A stretch of 56,060 bases of DNA from NCBI RefSeq assembly GCF_004571025.1, contig NZ_SPQT01000041.1:1-56060 (forward strand). The letters run 5' to 3'. The position numbers and the translations under genes are program-made. The number at the start of each line of letters is the position of its first letter. The stretch's first letter is position 1. This document shows, one piece after another, positions 9,966 through 19,242 of the stretch. The notes under the pieces are model-generated. The model was not told the DNA's origin and ran no database searches. It worked only from the letters and a program-made list of their open reading frames with translations. Source of the DNA: Bradyrhizobium niftali. GTDB taxonomy: Bacteria; Pseudomonadota; Alphaproteobacteria; Rhizobiales; Xanthobacteraceae.

Positions 9966-10871
9966 TCAGGTGAATGTGAAGGAAGCTGAGCGAGATTCCG
10001 TCTGGCGCAGCGCCTCGCTGATTCTCATGAGAGCAATCGCTGTCGCTGCGATGACGAGCCCGGGCGCGAGAGCGATCCACCATGCGGTCATCAGATAGTC
10101 TCTGCCGAATCCCACCATATTGCCCAAGCTGGACATCGGCGGCTGTATCCCCAGCCCCAGAAAGCTCAGGGTGCTTTCCAGGAGAACCGTCTCGGTGAGC
10201 CCAAGGGTCATGCCGACCACGATGGTCGGTGCACAGGCTGGGAGAATATGCCTTGCGTAGATATGGACCCGCGAAGCGTTATAGGTCCGCGCCGCCGTTA
10301 CATGGAGCCGGTTGCGGGCCGTCAAAGCAAGCCCCCTCGCGATGCGGGCGTGGCGCTCCCAACCGTGCAGGCCCACAAGACAGACAAAGAGTGCCAGCGA
10401 ATTGCCAAAGATCGTTATGACAAGAAGTGCGGTCATCATGAACGGCACGGCAGCCTGCATATCGACCAGTGCCATGACTCCCTCGTCGATTAATCCGCCG
10501 AGTTCGGCAGCGAGGAAGCCCAACGAAACGCCCAGCAGGGTACTGATGAAGGTCCCGCCCACCGCAACGAGCATGCTGATCTGGATCGAATATATCAAGC
10601 GAGCCAGCACGTCGCGACCGAGCTCGTCGGTGCCCAACAAATGGTCCAGCGTGCCGCCGAAGAATAGTGGAGGCGAAAGCCGCGCATCCAAGGAGATCTC
10701 CGCTGGATGATAGGGAGAAATCACCTGGGCCAGTGCGGCAATCAACAGACATCCGACGATCCATATCGCGGCAACATAGAGTCCAATTTGGGGTGGCCTA
10801 CGCAGATCGCGACGGTCTTTCGACGCCCGAACGATATTCCAGGTCCATTCACGCGCCCGGGCGGTGCTCAT
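9966..10871 (-). CDS. Peptide/nickel-type ABC permease (DppC-like)
   Basis: A 301-residue inner-membrane permease. After a cytoplasmic N-terminus and first helix come LGTDELGRDVLARLIYS, the conserved segment of DppC/OppC proteins, and five further membrane segments. The EAA loop is visible around ARTYNASRVHIYARHILPA. It would form the channel with the adjacent DppB-like subunit. Its ATG abuts the stop of the upstream permease gene, so the two are translationally coupled. Confidence 0.9.
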   Translation of the reverse strand: MSTARAREWTWNIVRASKDRRDLRRPPQIGLYVAAIWIVGCLLIAALAQVISPYHPAEISLDARLSPPLFFGGTLDHLLGTDELGRDVLARLIYSIQISMLVAVGGTFISTLLGVSLGFLAAELGGLIDEGVMALVDMQAAVPFMMTALLVITIFGNSLALFVCLVGLHGWERHARIARGLALTARNRLHVTAARTYNASRVHIYARHILPACAPTIVVGMTLGLTETVLLESTLSFLGLGIQPPMSSLGNMVGFGRDYLMTAWWIALAPGLVIAATAIALMRISEALRQTESRSASFTFT

Positions 10872-11807
10872 CTATGTCTCCGAGGATTTCGAGCGCGGAT
10901 CAAGCCAGGTGTATCCGAGATCGACGGCCAGGTTGGTCATGATCATCGCAGTGCCAGCAAGAAGGACTATTGCCTGCACCACTGGAACATCTCTGTTTCC
11001 GACGGATGTGACGAAGAGGTTTCCGATACCCGGCCATGAGAAGACTGTCTCGACCACTGTCGAACCGGTTACCGCTCCGCCGATGAGCAGGCCAAGTATG
11101 GTCAGGATCGGCACCGCCGCATTGGGTAGTACGTGGTGTATCAATATCCGCCAGAACGGAATGTCCCGCGCTAACGCAGCCAACACATACCGGCTGTCCA
11201 GCGCTTCGCGAACCGCGACCCGGGTGTAGCGGGCAAGCACGGCGGAGCTTGCGGCCGCCATGGTTATTGCCGGCAAAACCAGGCTTCGCCAGCCCTCCGC
11301 ACCGCCGGTCGGCAACCAATTGAGCTGGATTGAGAACGCCAGCATCAGCACGATCGCCAGGAAGAAGCTGGGAACGCACAGTCCCACGACGGTTCCGATC
11401 GTGCACGCACGGCCTATGAAGCTCGACGGAAACACCGCGGCAGCTATTCCTCCCGCAACGCCTGTGACCGCCGCCAAAGTAAGAGCAGAGCAGGTGAGTA
11501 TCAGCGTCAGTGGAAGGTGGCTGAGGACGACACCGAGTGCATCCTGTCGATAGACGTAAGAGACGCCTAAGCTTCCTCGGACGATGTTATGAAGATAGGC
11601 TAGGTATTGTGCCAGGATCGGGCGGTCGAGCCCCAATTCGCCGGAGTATGCGGCCCGCATGTCCGCCGTCGCGTCCGGCCCGAGTAAGACGGTGACCGGA
11701 TCGCCCGCGCAGCGCATAAGAACGAATACGCTTGTTACCATCAAAACGAGCGTGACCAATGCGCGAGCAATTTTGCTCGCAAATATCTTCTGCGTGTTGC
11801 GCCTCAT
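10872..11807 (-). CDS. Peptide/nickel-type ABC permease (DppB-like)
   Basis: A 311-residue permease of the DppB/OppB type. The N-terminal helix is followed by a periplasmic loop with GDPVTVLLGPDAT and LGLDRPILAQYLAYL, typical of the family. The C-terminal half has the EAA-type loop LAALARDIPFWRILIHHVLPN and ends with VDLGYTWLDPRSK, the common DppB tail. It begins 7 bases after the second ATPase gene and ends directly at the start of the DppC-like gene. Together they make the membrane pore of one importer. Confidence 0.9.
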   Translation of the reverse strand: MRRNTQKIFASKIARALVTLVLMVTSVFVLMRCAGDPVTVLLGPDATADMRAAYSGELGLDRPILAQYLAYLHNIVRGSLGVSYVYRQDALGVVLSHLPLTLILTCSALTLAAVTGVAGGIAAAVFPSSFIGRACTIGTVVGLCVPSFFLAIVLMLAFSIQLNWLPTGGAEGWRSLVLPAITMAAASSAVLARYTRVAVREALDSRYVLAALARDIPFWRILIHHVLPNAAVPILTILGLLIGGAVTGSTVVETVFSWPGIGNLFVTSVGNRDVPVVQAIVLLAGTAMIMTNLAVDLGYTWLDPRSKSSET

Positions 11808-11814
11808 GCCGCTA

Positions 11815-12714
11815 TCACCCCTCCGCCGGCAAGTCGCGACGCCCTATCTGCCGCGAGAAAGGCTTTGAAGGTGATGCCGTTTCAAGGCCAAGCCCAGAAT
11901 TGGGTACCGCCTCGAGTAGGGACTTCATGTAATCCGTCTTTGGGTCGAGCAGCACCTCATCGCGTGAACCGCTCTCAACGATGCTTCCGCGCTTCAGGAC
12001 GGTGATCTCTGAGCAGAGATAGGCCACGGATCTGATATCATGACTTATGAATAAGAGGGACAGGCCCCGGCTCTCGCGCAGATCCGACAGAAGGTTCAGG
12101 ATCTGAGCTTGAACGGTCATGTCGAGCGCGGAGACGGGCTCGTCACAAATCAGAACCTCGGGATCGAGAATAAGCGCCCGCGCTATATTGACCCGCTGCG
12201 CCTGTCCGCCGCTTATCTGATGCGGCAATTTGCCAAGGATCTCGCCCGATAGGCCGACGGCCGAAATCGCTGCAGCGAGCCGAGCCTGACACTCGGAAGA
12301 CTTCATGTTGAAGTTCACGAGCAGAGGCGCGATGATTTGTTTGCCGATCGGGGTAATTGGGTCCAGTGCGTCGAGAGGGCTCTGAAAGACGGGTTGGACA
12401 CGGAGGCGGAACGCAGCCAATCGATCCGGCCTCAGCAGCTCGCCGTCAAAAAAGATCTGGCCCGATTGTGGCGCTGTCAGCCCAAGCAGAAGCTTCGCAA
12501 TTGTGCTTTTGCCGCTGCCGGACTCCCCGATCAGCCCATGGGCTTTGCCACGACGGACGATCATGTTGATCTTATGCAGTCTCGAGCCGCCAAGGACCTC
12601 CGCAGCGGAGCGCCGAGCAGCCGGGTAGCAAAAATCGACATTGCGCAGCTCGAGAATGGGTTCGGAGGACGCGCGCGCTGTATAAACGTGAGGAGGTTCG
12701 ATGGACGACGTCAT
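11815..12714 (-). CDS. ABC transporter ATPase (DppF-like)
   Basis: A 299-residue nucleotide-binding subunit. Walker A is GESGSGKST, the ABC signature is ISGGQAQRVNIARAL and Walker B is VLICDEPVSALD; all catalytic elements are intact. The ATG directly follows the TGA of the DppD-like gene, indicating coupled translation. With its partner ATPase it energises the two permeases. Confidence 0.92.
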   Translation of the reverse strand: MTSSIEPPHVYTARASSEPILELRNVDFCYPAARRSAAEVLGGSRLHKINMIVRRGKAHGLIGESGSGKSTIAKLLLGLTAPQSGQIFFDGELLRPDRLAAFRLRVQPVFQSPLDALDPITPIGKQIIAPLLVNFNMKSSECQARLAAAISAVGLSGEILGKLPHQISGGQAQRVNIARALILDPEVLICDEPVSALDMTVQAQILNLLSDLRESRGLSLLFISHDIRSVAYLCSEITVLKRGSIVESGSRDEVLLDPKTDYMKSLLEAVPNSGLGLETASPSKPFSRQIGRRDLPAEG

Positions 12715-13731
12715 TCATGCCTCCAAGTTGTGGCATGCCACCAGCTGTTGTGCGATGCCCTGCAAGGCGGGCCTTGTGTGCTGGCAAATGTCCAGCGTTC
12801 CCGAGCACCGAGATGCGAAATTGCAGCCGGCCTGGCGCTGAGTAGGTTCAGGGAGGCTGCCTGCTGGGCTGTGCAGACGCCGGGGACGACCTGAGAGTGG
12901 GGGGACAGCGGAGAATAGCGCGCGCGTATAGGGGTGCAGGGGAGTTCGAGCGGTGAGATCGGCGCGCCCGATTTCGACCAGCTGGCCGGCGTAGAGAACG
13001 CCGATTCGGTCCGATCGTTGTAGGGCAATGCCCAGGTCGTGGGTCACAAAGAGGATTGCCATGGCTGAGCGGAGCTGTTCGAGCAAGTCAAGGATCTGCT
13101 TTTGCGTGGTGACGTCGAGGGCCGAGGTCGGCTCGTCAGCGATGAGAAGCTTCGGCTTCATCGCCAGCGCCATTGCAATCATGACGCGCTGATTCATTCC
13201 ACCGGACATCTCGTGCGGGTATTTTCTCATCGTCTCATTGGGGTCATTGATCCCCACATCACGGAGTAGATCTGCAGCCCTTTCGCTCGCCTCTTTCTTG
13301 CTCAAGCCATCGATCACCTGGACCGTCTCGCGAAGCTGGAAACCGATGCGCCGAACAGGGTTAAGATATAGACTTGGCTGTTGGTAGATCATTGCACGCT
13401 GGCGACGATCGACATCAGAAAGACGCCTGCCTTCGATATGGATGTCGCCGAGACATCTCAGTTCGGAACTTGCTACTCCCATGATGGCCGAACACAGCAC
13501 GCTCTTTCCGCTGCCGCTTTCGCCGACAAGCGCGAAAAACTCACCCTTCCGCAGCTCGAACTGAACGGCGTCCAGGAGGCGCGTCTCGGGCTGCTCTGCG
13601 AGAACAACAGTCAATCCAGTAATGCTAAGAATCGGCGCGCTGCCAGCCGCGATGGCCGGGCGTCCGGCACTCCCGTGCTCAAGGGTTCGAGCATAAGGTG
13701 CTTCAAGTGCATGCGAACTGGTTTGGTCCAT
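12715..13731 (-). CDS. ABC transporter ATPase (DppD-like)
   Basis: A 338-residue nucleotide-binding subunit with Walker A GESGSGKSV, signature MSGGMNQRVMIAMAL and Walker B LLIADEPTSALD. The C-terminal oligopeptide/dipeptide extension contains a Cys-rich stretch (CNFASRCSGTLDICQ) typical of DppD/DppF proteins, where Cys residues may bind an iron-sulphur cluster. The start at 13731 is chosen over a longer frame that overlaps the substrate-binding gene by 58 bases, because GGAAGGTGGA lies just upstream. Confidence 0.9.
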   Translation of the reverse strand: MDQTSSHALEAPYARTLEHGSAGRPAIAAGSAPILSITGLTVVLAEQPETRLLDAVQFELRKGEFFALVGESGSGKSVLCSAIMGVASSELRCLGDIHIEGRRLSDVDRRQRAMIYQQPSLYLNPVRRIGFQLRETVQVIDGLSKKEASERAADLLRDVGINDPNETMRKYPHEMSGGMNQRVMIAMALAMKPKLLIADEPTSALDVTTQKQILDLLEQLRSAMAILFVTHDLGIALQRSDRIGVLYAGQLVEIGRADLTARTPLHPYTRALFSAVPPLSGRPRRLHSPAGSLPEPTQRQAGCNFASRCSGTLDICQHTRPALQGIAQQLVACHNLEA

Positions 13732-13787
13732 GATTCCACCTTCCGAGCAGACCATAGTCTTCTGCGTCTGGCCCAGGGCGTTCTCGG

Positions 13788-15344
13788 CTAAACGTTGATT
13801 GCGCCTGGCCGAAAATCCATCAAACCGGTTGGCGTCGGTGTCCACTTGATGTTGGCGCGCTTTCCGAAGAACTCGCCGAGCGAATGGAGCACCGTTCCTG
13901 GTGGATCAATCTCGTCGAATATGTCGAGCATCTCTTGATAGGCGGCTCGCCTTTGGGCCGGGTCCTGCGCCGTCAGCAAGGTCGTCTCCAGCACATTGAA
14001 TCTGTCGTTCCGCCAATACCCACCCCTTTGAAAATTGCTCTGAGACCCCCAGCGCGAGACGAATGATGCTGTGGGATCAGGGTAGTATGTGCCATCGGAC
14101 GAGTTGTTCACGCCTCGGCCCAGACGGTCTTCGACTTGGGCCCAATTCTCTTTCATTTGGATATCGACGTTCAGGCCGACAGCCCTCCACATTGCCGCGA
14201 TAGCTTGAGTTTCGATAAGCTCGGCCGTGTAGTAGTTGCCGACTGTTTTGAAAGGAATTGCTGCCCCTTTGTAACCAGCTTCGGCAAGAAGCCGCTTGGC
14301 CTCTTCCGGATTGTACCGTGGGATTGGCCGGTCAGGATTGTAGAGAGCGCCGTAAGCAAGGTGTTGATGGGAAGGCGGCACACTGATGCGCTTGCGCCAG
14401 ATACTATTGACAACGGTCTGCCTGTCGATCGCAAGATTCATGGCGCGCCTCATGCGCGGATCCCGCAGCACCTCATTGGTCGTCGAATCATAGACCAGCG
14501 TGCGGAAGGACATCGTGTCGCCTCCAACCACGTCCAGCCGGTTGTCCGCGGCGAGGATATCGAACTGATCCGGCGCTACGGTTGTGATGATGTCGAAGTC
14601 GCCAGCGCGAAGGCCGGCGACGCGTGCTGCCGGCTCCCGCACCATCCGAAACTCGATCCCCTTCAGCGGCGGCCTTCCACCCCAGTACCCCTCGTGCGCC
14701 TCGAGGCGTATGTAGCGGTTTTCGACGGCCTCAACGACCCTGTAAGGCCCCGCCGCTATGGGAGCCCTGGCCCATTGATCGAATGTCGCCGCCTTCAGAT
14801 AGGCCGATTTCGAGACGATGCCGGCTCCATAGGAGGTCAGGCGTTTGACAAAGACCGGATCGGGCGCCTTCGTGCTAAACTCGACAGTATGTCGACCGGT
14901 TGCCCGCACCCCGCTCATCGAGGGAAAGCTGATCTGGCCAACACCATAACCCGGACTATCCTTTGCGAGCATGCGCTCCGCGCCGAACGTAAATGCGACG
15001 TCCTCTGCCGTTAACTCTTCACCATCGTGGAATTGAACCCCTTTCCGCAGGGACACGCGATATTTGGTGTTGTCGAGAGCCTCGATGCTTTCAGCCAACA
15101 TCGGCCGAATCTGCCCGTCTCGTTGATAGTCGATCGCAAAGAGCTTGTCGTAAATGCTCTCGAGCACCCGAAAGCTCACGAGCGCCGTAGCACGGGGATG
15201 GAGCGGATCGAGCTCGACGCGCAGATCCTGCATTGCGATCCGCAGTGCCGTCCGGCCAGCGTCTTGGGCAAAGATAGAGGTCGATGGAAGCAAGCTCAGC
15301 CCACCGACCAATTTGAGAACCGTGCGTCGATCACAGGTCTTCAT
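13788..15344 (-). CDS. ABC transporter substrate-binding protein, SBP_bac_5 family
   Basis: A 518-residue periplasmic binding protein of the peptide/nickel/opine class. The N-terminus reads MKTCDRRTVLKLVGGLSLLP, with twin Arg before a hydrophobic core and an Ala-Gln-Asp cleavage region: a possible Tat signal, otherwise an ordinary Sec signal. The body has the family pattern VSLRKGVQFHDGEELTAEDVAFTF and ends with a complete C-terminal lobe. The ATG at 15344 is preferred over the longer frame because it creates the signal peptide and has AAGAAGAGA upstream. It is first in the ABC operon and is transcribed divergently from the phosphodiesterase gene. The ligand cannot be read from sequence; a phosphonopeptide or the cluster's own product is an inference. 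Confidence 0.9.
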   Translation of the reverse strand: MKTCDRRTVLKLVGGLSLLPSTSIFAQDAGRTALRIAMQDLRVELDPLHPRATALVSFRVLESIYDKLFAIDYQRDGQIRPMLAESIEALDNTKYRVSLRKGVQFHDGEELTAEDVAFTFGAERMLAKDSPGYGVGQISFPSMSGVRATGRHTVEFSTKAPDPVFVKRLTSYGAGIVSKSAYLKAATFDQWARAPIAAGPYRVVEAVENRYIRLEAHEGYWGGRPPLKGIEFRMVREPAARVAGLRAGDFDIITTVAPDQFDILAADNRLDVVGGDTMSFRTLVYDSTTNEVLRDPRMRRAMNLAIDRQTVVNSIWRKRISVPPSHQHLAYGALYNPDRPIPRYNPEEAKRLLAEAGYKGAAIPFKTVGNYYTAELIETQAIAAMWRAVGLNVDIQMKENWAQVEDRLGRGVNNSSDGTYYPDPTASFVSRWGSQSNFQRGGYWRNDRFNVLETTLLTAQDPAQRRAAYQEMLDIFDEIDPPGTVLHSLGEFFGKRANIKWTPTPTGLMDFRPGAINV

Positions 15345-15474
15345 CACACATCTCTTCTTAGTTGCACAAACCATCGAGTGCCGAGGTTCTGAACCATGCA
15401 GCTTCGCGTGCTCACGCTCGGGCCGGGCGGACTCGGACAATGGTTTTCTGAGGAGTGGTTCGATTAGTGCGAGA

Positions 15475-15526
15475 TATAATTCACACCTTGTGACACCATC
15501 ATGACAGACCTAGGTGCCTAGGTAGC
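15475..15526. promoter_or_regulatory. Candidate divergent promoter/operator region
   Basis: The 244-base gap between the divergent binding-protein and phosphodiesterase genes holds a perfect TATAAT at 15475-15480 (+ strand). Next is the inverted repeat TCACA-CCT-TGTGA (15481-15493), then two copies of CCTAGGT in tandem (ACCTAGGTGCCTAGGT, 15508-15523). No good -35 box fits the TATAAT. The repeats are reasonable operator candidates for the adjacent PhnF-like regulator, by position only. Confidence 0.35.
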
Positions 15527-15588
15527 TGGACAACGAGGCTGCCGCTCCCGTAGGTTAAGTCTCGGAATCGGAGCTGGAAGGTGGCCGA

Positions 15589-17079
15589 ATGAAATTTGTA
15601 ATTGTCATGCTGGATGGTCTTCGTCCTGACCAGCTTCACGAAGCAGTTACGCCGAATCTCGCCGAGCTGTCCAAAATCGGCCTTCGACTTGCCCGCCATA
15701 CCTCATCTTTTCCCAGTGAGACGCGGGTTTCATCGGCCGCGATGGCCACGGGCGGACATAGTTCGGCGCATGGAATCATCGGCAACCGCTTTGTGACGAA
15801 CGGTCGGTCGATCGACGGATCTTCGCTCTCGGCGCTCTTGACACTCGGCAGCGAAAGCGGTGGCGTCCTCACCGCCACGACGATCGGCGAAGTCTTGGCG
15901 GCTCATGGAAGGGCGATGTTGTCGATCGGATCTCAGTCACAGGGTTCTTTTGGACTTTCCAGCTGGGGGAGTTGGCAGGCGGGGGCGCCGGCGTTCTGGG
16001 TCCATGACCCGTCAATGTTCGGTGGCAACGCTGCCGTTCGCCGGATTGCGCCGTCGTTTCCGATGCTTCCTCCCGACGAGCGACCGGCGCGTGCGACCAT
16101 TGAACGCGTCGTCGATCTATTCTTCTCGTTCCTGAAGAAAGAAGCACTTCCGGAGGTCAGCCTGCTCTGGCTTTCCGAGCCAGACATTACATATCACATG
16201 TTCGGACTTCAGCATCCTAGAGCGCGTGAGGTGCTCCACGAGGTCGATCGCCAGTTTGGGCGTATTTTCGCTTGGTGGAACGAGAAAGGAGAGCGGGAAG
16301 GAGTACAGCTTATTGCTGCATCCGATCACGGACACGCCATCATTGGAGAAAAGGTCTCCGTATTGAAACACCTGCAGCGGTCGGGTTTCAAGGTCGGATA
16401 CGAACTCACGCCCGACGTAGACGCTGCAATAACCGCTCAACGCGTTGTCAACATTTGGGCCCAGGACAGAGAGGGTCATCTGCTGACAGAGCTGTATCAC
16501 GCCATGTGCGAGGAGCCATGGTTCGGCGTTGCTTTCTCACGTCAGGCTCCCGATGGCTCTCCACTTATCGCGAGCACCCTTGTGCTTTCGGCTGTCATGG
16601 CCGACCACGAACGAAGTGCAGACCTGTCGTTTGTTCTCGCCGATTGCGGCGCGGCTAATCGGAGCGGTTCGCCCGACGCCGTGTACTACGATGGGACCTA
16701 TCCAATCGGCGTTGGTATGCACGGAGGGCTTTCGGCGCACGAGCTGTCTTCATTATGCATCCTTGCTGGTAATGCCTTTAGAAGCGGAGTTGTTGCTGCC
16801 CCAACCAGCATCGTTGATCTGGTACCAACGATCCTCTCCAGCTTGGGACTGCCGCTACCGTCGACGGTGCACGGCCGTATCATCGATGAAGCTTTGCAAG
16901 ATTGCGAGGACTCAGGCCAGCATGATGTCGAAGATGCGAGCGTCTCAATTGCCTCTTCAGCGCGCCGGTCAACTGTCTTCCGGGACCTTTACCGCCAACG
17001 TCTTTATCTGAGGGGGGCGGCCGTAACACGGCTGGCGCAGGTTAAGAATGATAAACCTGGCGCTAATCCGCGCAATTGA
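15589..17079 (+). CDS. Alkaline-phosphatase-superfamily phosphodiesterase / phosphonohydrolase-like protein
   Basis: A 496-residue enzyme of the type I phosphodiesterase / nucleotide pyrophosphatase family, which also includes phosphonoacetate hydrolase. Visible metal and active-site elements are D8 in VIVMLDGLRPD, the nucleophile segment FPSETRVSSAAMATG (likely T45), DHGH in IAASDHGHAI, and the histidine of GMHGGLSAHE. No signal peptide is seen, so it should be cytoplasmic. Immediately downstream is a PhnF-like regulator, and upstream, divergently, an ABC importer. This arrangement suggests that it cleaves an imported phosphonate, phosphodiester or CMP-conjugate. The true substrate is not determinable from sequence. 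Confidence 0.82.
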   Translation: MKFVIVMLDGLRPDQLHEAVTPNLAELSKIGLRLARHTSSFPSETRVSSAAMATGGHSSAHGIIGNRFVTNGRSIDGSSLSALLTLGSESGGVLTATTIGEVLAAHGRAMLSIGSQSQGSFGLSSWGSWQAGAPAFWVHDPSMFGGNAAVRRIAPSFPMLPPDERPARATIERVVDLFFSFLKKEALPEVSLLWLSEPDITYHMFGLQHPRAREVLHEVDRQFGRIFAWWNEKGEREGVQLIAASDHGHAIIGEKVSVLKHLQRSGFKVGYELTPDVDAAITAQRVVNIWAQDREGHLLTELYHAMCEEPWFGVAFSRQAPDGSPLIASTLVLSAVMADHERSADLSFVLADCGAANRSGSPDAVYYDGTYPIGVGMHGGLSAHELSSLCILAGNAFRSGVVAAPTSIVDLVPTILSSLGLPLPSTVHGRIIDEALQDCEDSGQHDVEDASVSIASSARRSTVFRDLYRQRLYLRGAAVTRLAQVKNDKPGANPRN

Positions 17080-17105
17080 AAGCCTGAATCACGGACCATC
17101 GACCT

Positions 17106-17906
17106 ATGTATCAAGGAAAGCGCTGGGAGTTTGTTCGGTCAAACATCGAAGAAGCCATTGCCTCGAGTCGATTTCGGCCAGGCGAAAAACTTCCGAACGA
17201 CGTAGAGCTTGCTCTCGAATATGGTGTCAACCGGCACACCGTAAGATACGCCATTCGGTCCCTCGAGCAGGAGGGACTGCTCCGCGTCGAGCAGGGGAGG
17301 GGCACTTTCGTTGTCGAACATCCAACAGCCTATCTGCTCTCCCCACAAACCCGGCTGACCGATAATCTCATCTCGCAAGGCCGCTTGGCGCGTCGTAAGA
17401 TCCTCTCTGCTGCAACGATAAAGGCAGACGAGCGGCTCGCCCGCCATCTCGACTTGCAAGCTCAAGACGATGTGCTGCGCATCGACACGCTGAGCTATCA
17501 GGACGAGATCCCAATCGTCATAGCGCATAGCTATTTTCCGGCGAAACGCACTCCCGGACTACTGGACAAATTCTCTGGCGCCAACTCGATCTCGACAGCT
17601 CTCAGGCGCATTGGAATTGATGACTACTCGCAACAATGGGTGACGATAAGTGCACGTCTGCCCTCCGCGCAGGAGGCCCGCCTCCTTGAAATGTCGACAT
17701 CAGCGCCGGTCTTCGTCAAAGAGAGCCTTGATTGCTCCGGCCGTATTCCGATCAAATTTGGCGAGAATGTACTTTGCGCACCGAGAATCAGCTTCAGGTT
17801 TGACTTTAAAGAGATGAGTTCCGCGGAGCAGTCGCCTGCAGGAAAGCCTCGATCCGGAAAAGCGCAAGCGACCAAATCGAAGTCATCTGCCTCTTTCAAG
17901 GTCTAG
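17106..17906 (+). CDS. GntR-family regulator, PhnF/HutC type
   Basis: A 266-residue transcription factor. The N-terminal winged helix-turn-helix has the GntR pattern RFRPGEKLPNDVELALEYGVNRHTVR, here with PNDVEL where many relatives have PSE, followed by LEQEGLLRVEQGRGTFV. The C-terminal UTRA ligand-binding domain runs from about residue 90 to 245. Regulators of this subfamily, such as PhnF, often control phosphonate genes, and NDVELA...NRHTVR closely resembles that group. It starts 26 bases after the phosphodiesterase gene and probably shares its transcript. A Lys/Ser-rich tail of about 25 residues follows the UTRA domain. Likely targets are the divergent promoters at 15345-15588; the effector is unknown. 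Confidence 0.88.
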   Translation: MYQGKRWEFVRSNIEEAIASSRFRPGEKLPNDVELALEYGVNRHTVRYAIRSLEQEGLLRVEQGRGTFVVEHPTAYLLSPQTRLTDNLISQGRLARRKILSAATIKADERLARHLDLQAQDDVLRIDTLSYQDEIPIVIAHSYFPAKRTPGLLDKFSGANSISTALRRIGIDDYSQQWVTISARLPSAQEARLLEMSTSAPVFVKESLDCSGRIPIKFGENVLCAPRISFRFDFKEMSSAEQSPAGKPRSGKAQATKSKSSASFKV

Positions 17907-18164
17907 GTCCTATCCCATTCCTGCGGTCAAAGCGGCTAGGCGCGAAAATAATTGTTTCGCTACCACCATTGCTTATGGGTGTGTATTTCACGCGTCATGC
18001 CCGGACGAGCCGCTCGCGTTTTGCTGAGGCACTAGGAGGCCGCGTTGGTCGCGACCCCTTCAAGCTTGCGGGTCTTGGCATTGTAACGCGGCCAGTGTCA
18101 GCGGCCGCGGCGCAGGTCGTGAAGACGCGCCGCGTCAAACCTTCCGTGATCGTGGGCCGTTGGA

Positions 18165-18935
18165 TCAAACGTCGGCTTTTGCGAAAATGCGCTCGGCGGT
18201 ACGCAGATCTTCCGCATCATCGATTTCGTACCACCGCAGATCGTCGCATCTCACCGCAGCAAGCAGCAGGCCTTGTCTTTCCACGAGATAGGAAAGAAGT
18301 TCCTCCGTATAGGTCTGGGTAGCTCCGGCCTTGATCATATCGTCTAGGGCCGGAACGACCTCTGTCCGCAGAGTAGACGCGGACAGCTGTAACAGATTCA
18401 TCGTCTTGTAAAGAGGCGGGCCATCCGTGATGAGATTTCTCGCTGTTTGTTTCAGACGAAATTCTGAAATGAAGCCAAGATGCGACAACAGGACCGCTGA
18501 CCCCTGCATCAGCTCATCGAAGGGAGCGACAGCAGCCGCGTCGGGCGCTTTACTGATGAGCAGCCGCCGCAATACATTTTCCTCGAAGAAGACGTCGCCC
18601 TCAAGAAGGAAGTGGTCCCCGGAAACGAGCGCGTCACGCGCCAGCCAGAGCGAATAGGCGCTCCCAGTACGGTCGTAAACGGAGGATTCGACGTATTTGA
18701 TCGCAACACCGCCAAACCGGCTGCCGCAAGCTTCTTGGATCGCCTCTTTGCGATACCCGACAACAATCGTCACCTGTTCCACGCCGACGCGCCCAAGGTT
18801 ATGTAGCGCGTTGTGCAGGATGGCAGTCCCATGGATTTGGACTAACGGTTTCGGGTTTAGATCCGTTAGCGGTCGAAGTCGAGAGCCCACTCCAGCGGCG
18901 AGAATGAGAGCATGCTTGGGAGCATTCAGAGGCAT
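18165..18935 (-). CDS. Nucleotidyltransferase, probable phosphonate cytidylyltransferase (PntC/LicC-like)
   Basis: A 256-residue sugar-phosphate/choline-phosphate nucleotidyltransferase fold protein. It has the N-terminal nucleotide loop LAAGVGSRLRPLT, the NPKPLV lysine, and an acidic metal site in LLEGDVFFEE; its short compact length is that of LicC-like cytidylyltransferases. It is followed in the same direction, across a gap, by the PEP mutase gene. PntC enzymes, known from phosphonate clusters, activate 2-aminoethylphosphonate with CTP, and LicC does so for phosphocholine. The substrate here is assigned from neighbours, not residues. The start at 18935 is preferred to an in-frame ATG at 18953 because AGGAAGG lies 8 bases upstream and the protein core starts sooner. 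Confidence 0.75.
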   Translation of the reverse strand: MPLNAPKHALILAAGVGSRLRPLTDLNPKPLVQIHGTAILHNALHNLGRVGVEQVTIVVGYRKEAIQEACGSRFGGVAIKYVESSVYDRTGSAYSLWLARDALVSGDHFLLEGDVFFEENVLRRLLISKAPDAAAVAPFDELMQGSAVLLSHLGFISEFRLKQTARNLITDGPPLYKTMNLLQLSASTLRTEVVPALDDMIKAGATQTYTEELLSYLVERQGLLLAAVRCDDLRWYEIDDAEDLRTAERIFAKADV

Positions 18936-19242
18936 TTCATTCGCCTTCCTCATCCCGAGTTTCGCTCCCCGAGCATCGTGAACGCTTCTGTTCAGTGTTT
19001 ACGTGCCGCAGACTTGTCCGACCAGCCCAGATATGGTGTGAATTGTCATCAACGCATACACCTGCATCAGCGGCTGTGTGATCGTTAAGCGTTAGGGACA
19101 GATATTTAGCCCTGTCCGGAGCTGTCCAGGATGTTGGGTCACGGGCTTGCTGGGTCACACTGGAGCGAGTCCGACGAGGGGCCAGCGGCGCATCGGGCGG
19201 GTTTTGAAAGGGAAGCTTTAGGTGCGAACCCTGCTGACATGA
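18936..19242. other. Gap between cytidylyltransferase and PEP mutase genes
   Basis: No gene is recognised. The two flanking genes are both on the - strand, so this 307-base spacer probably carries the leader, and perhaps a separate promoter, of the cytidylyltransferase gene. Confidence 0.4.

Noticed and set aside
19135..19155. GG-N10-GC pattern like a sigma-54 promoter on the + strand
   Set aside because: The -24 half matches poorly and no + strand gene follows.
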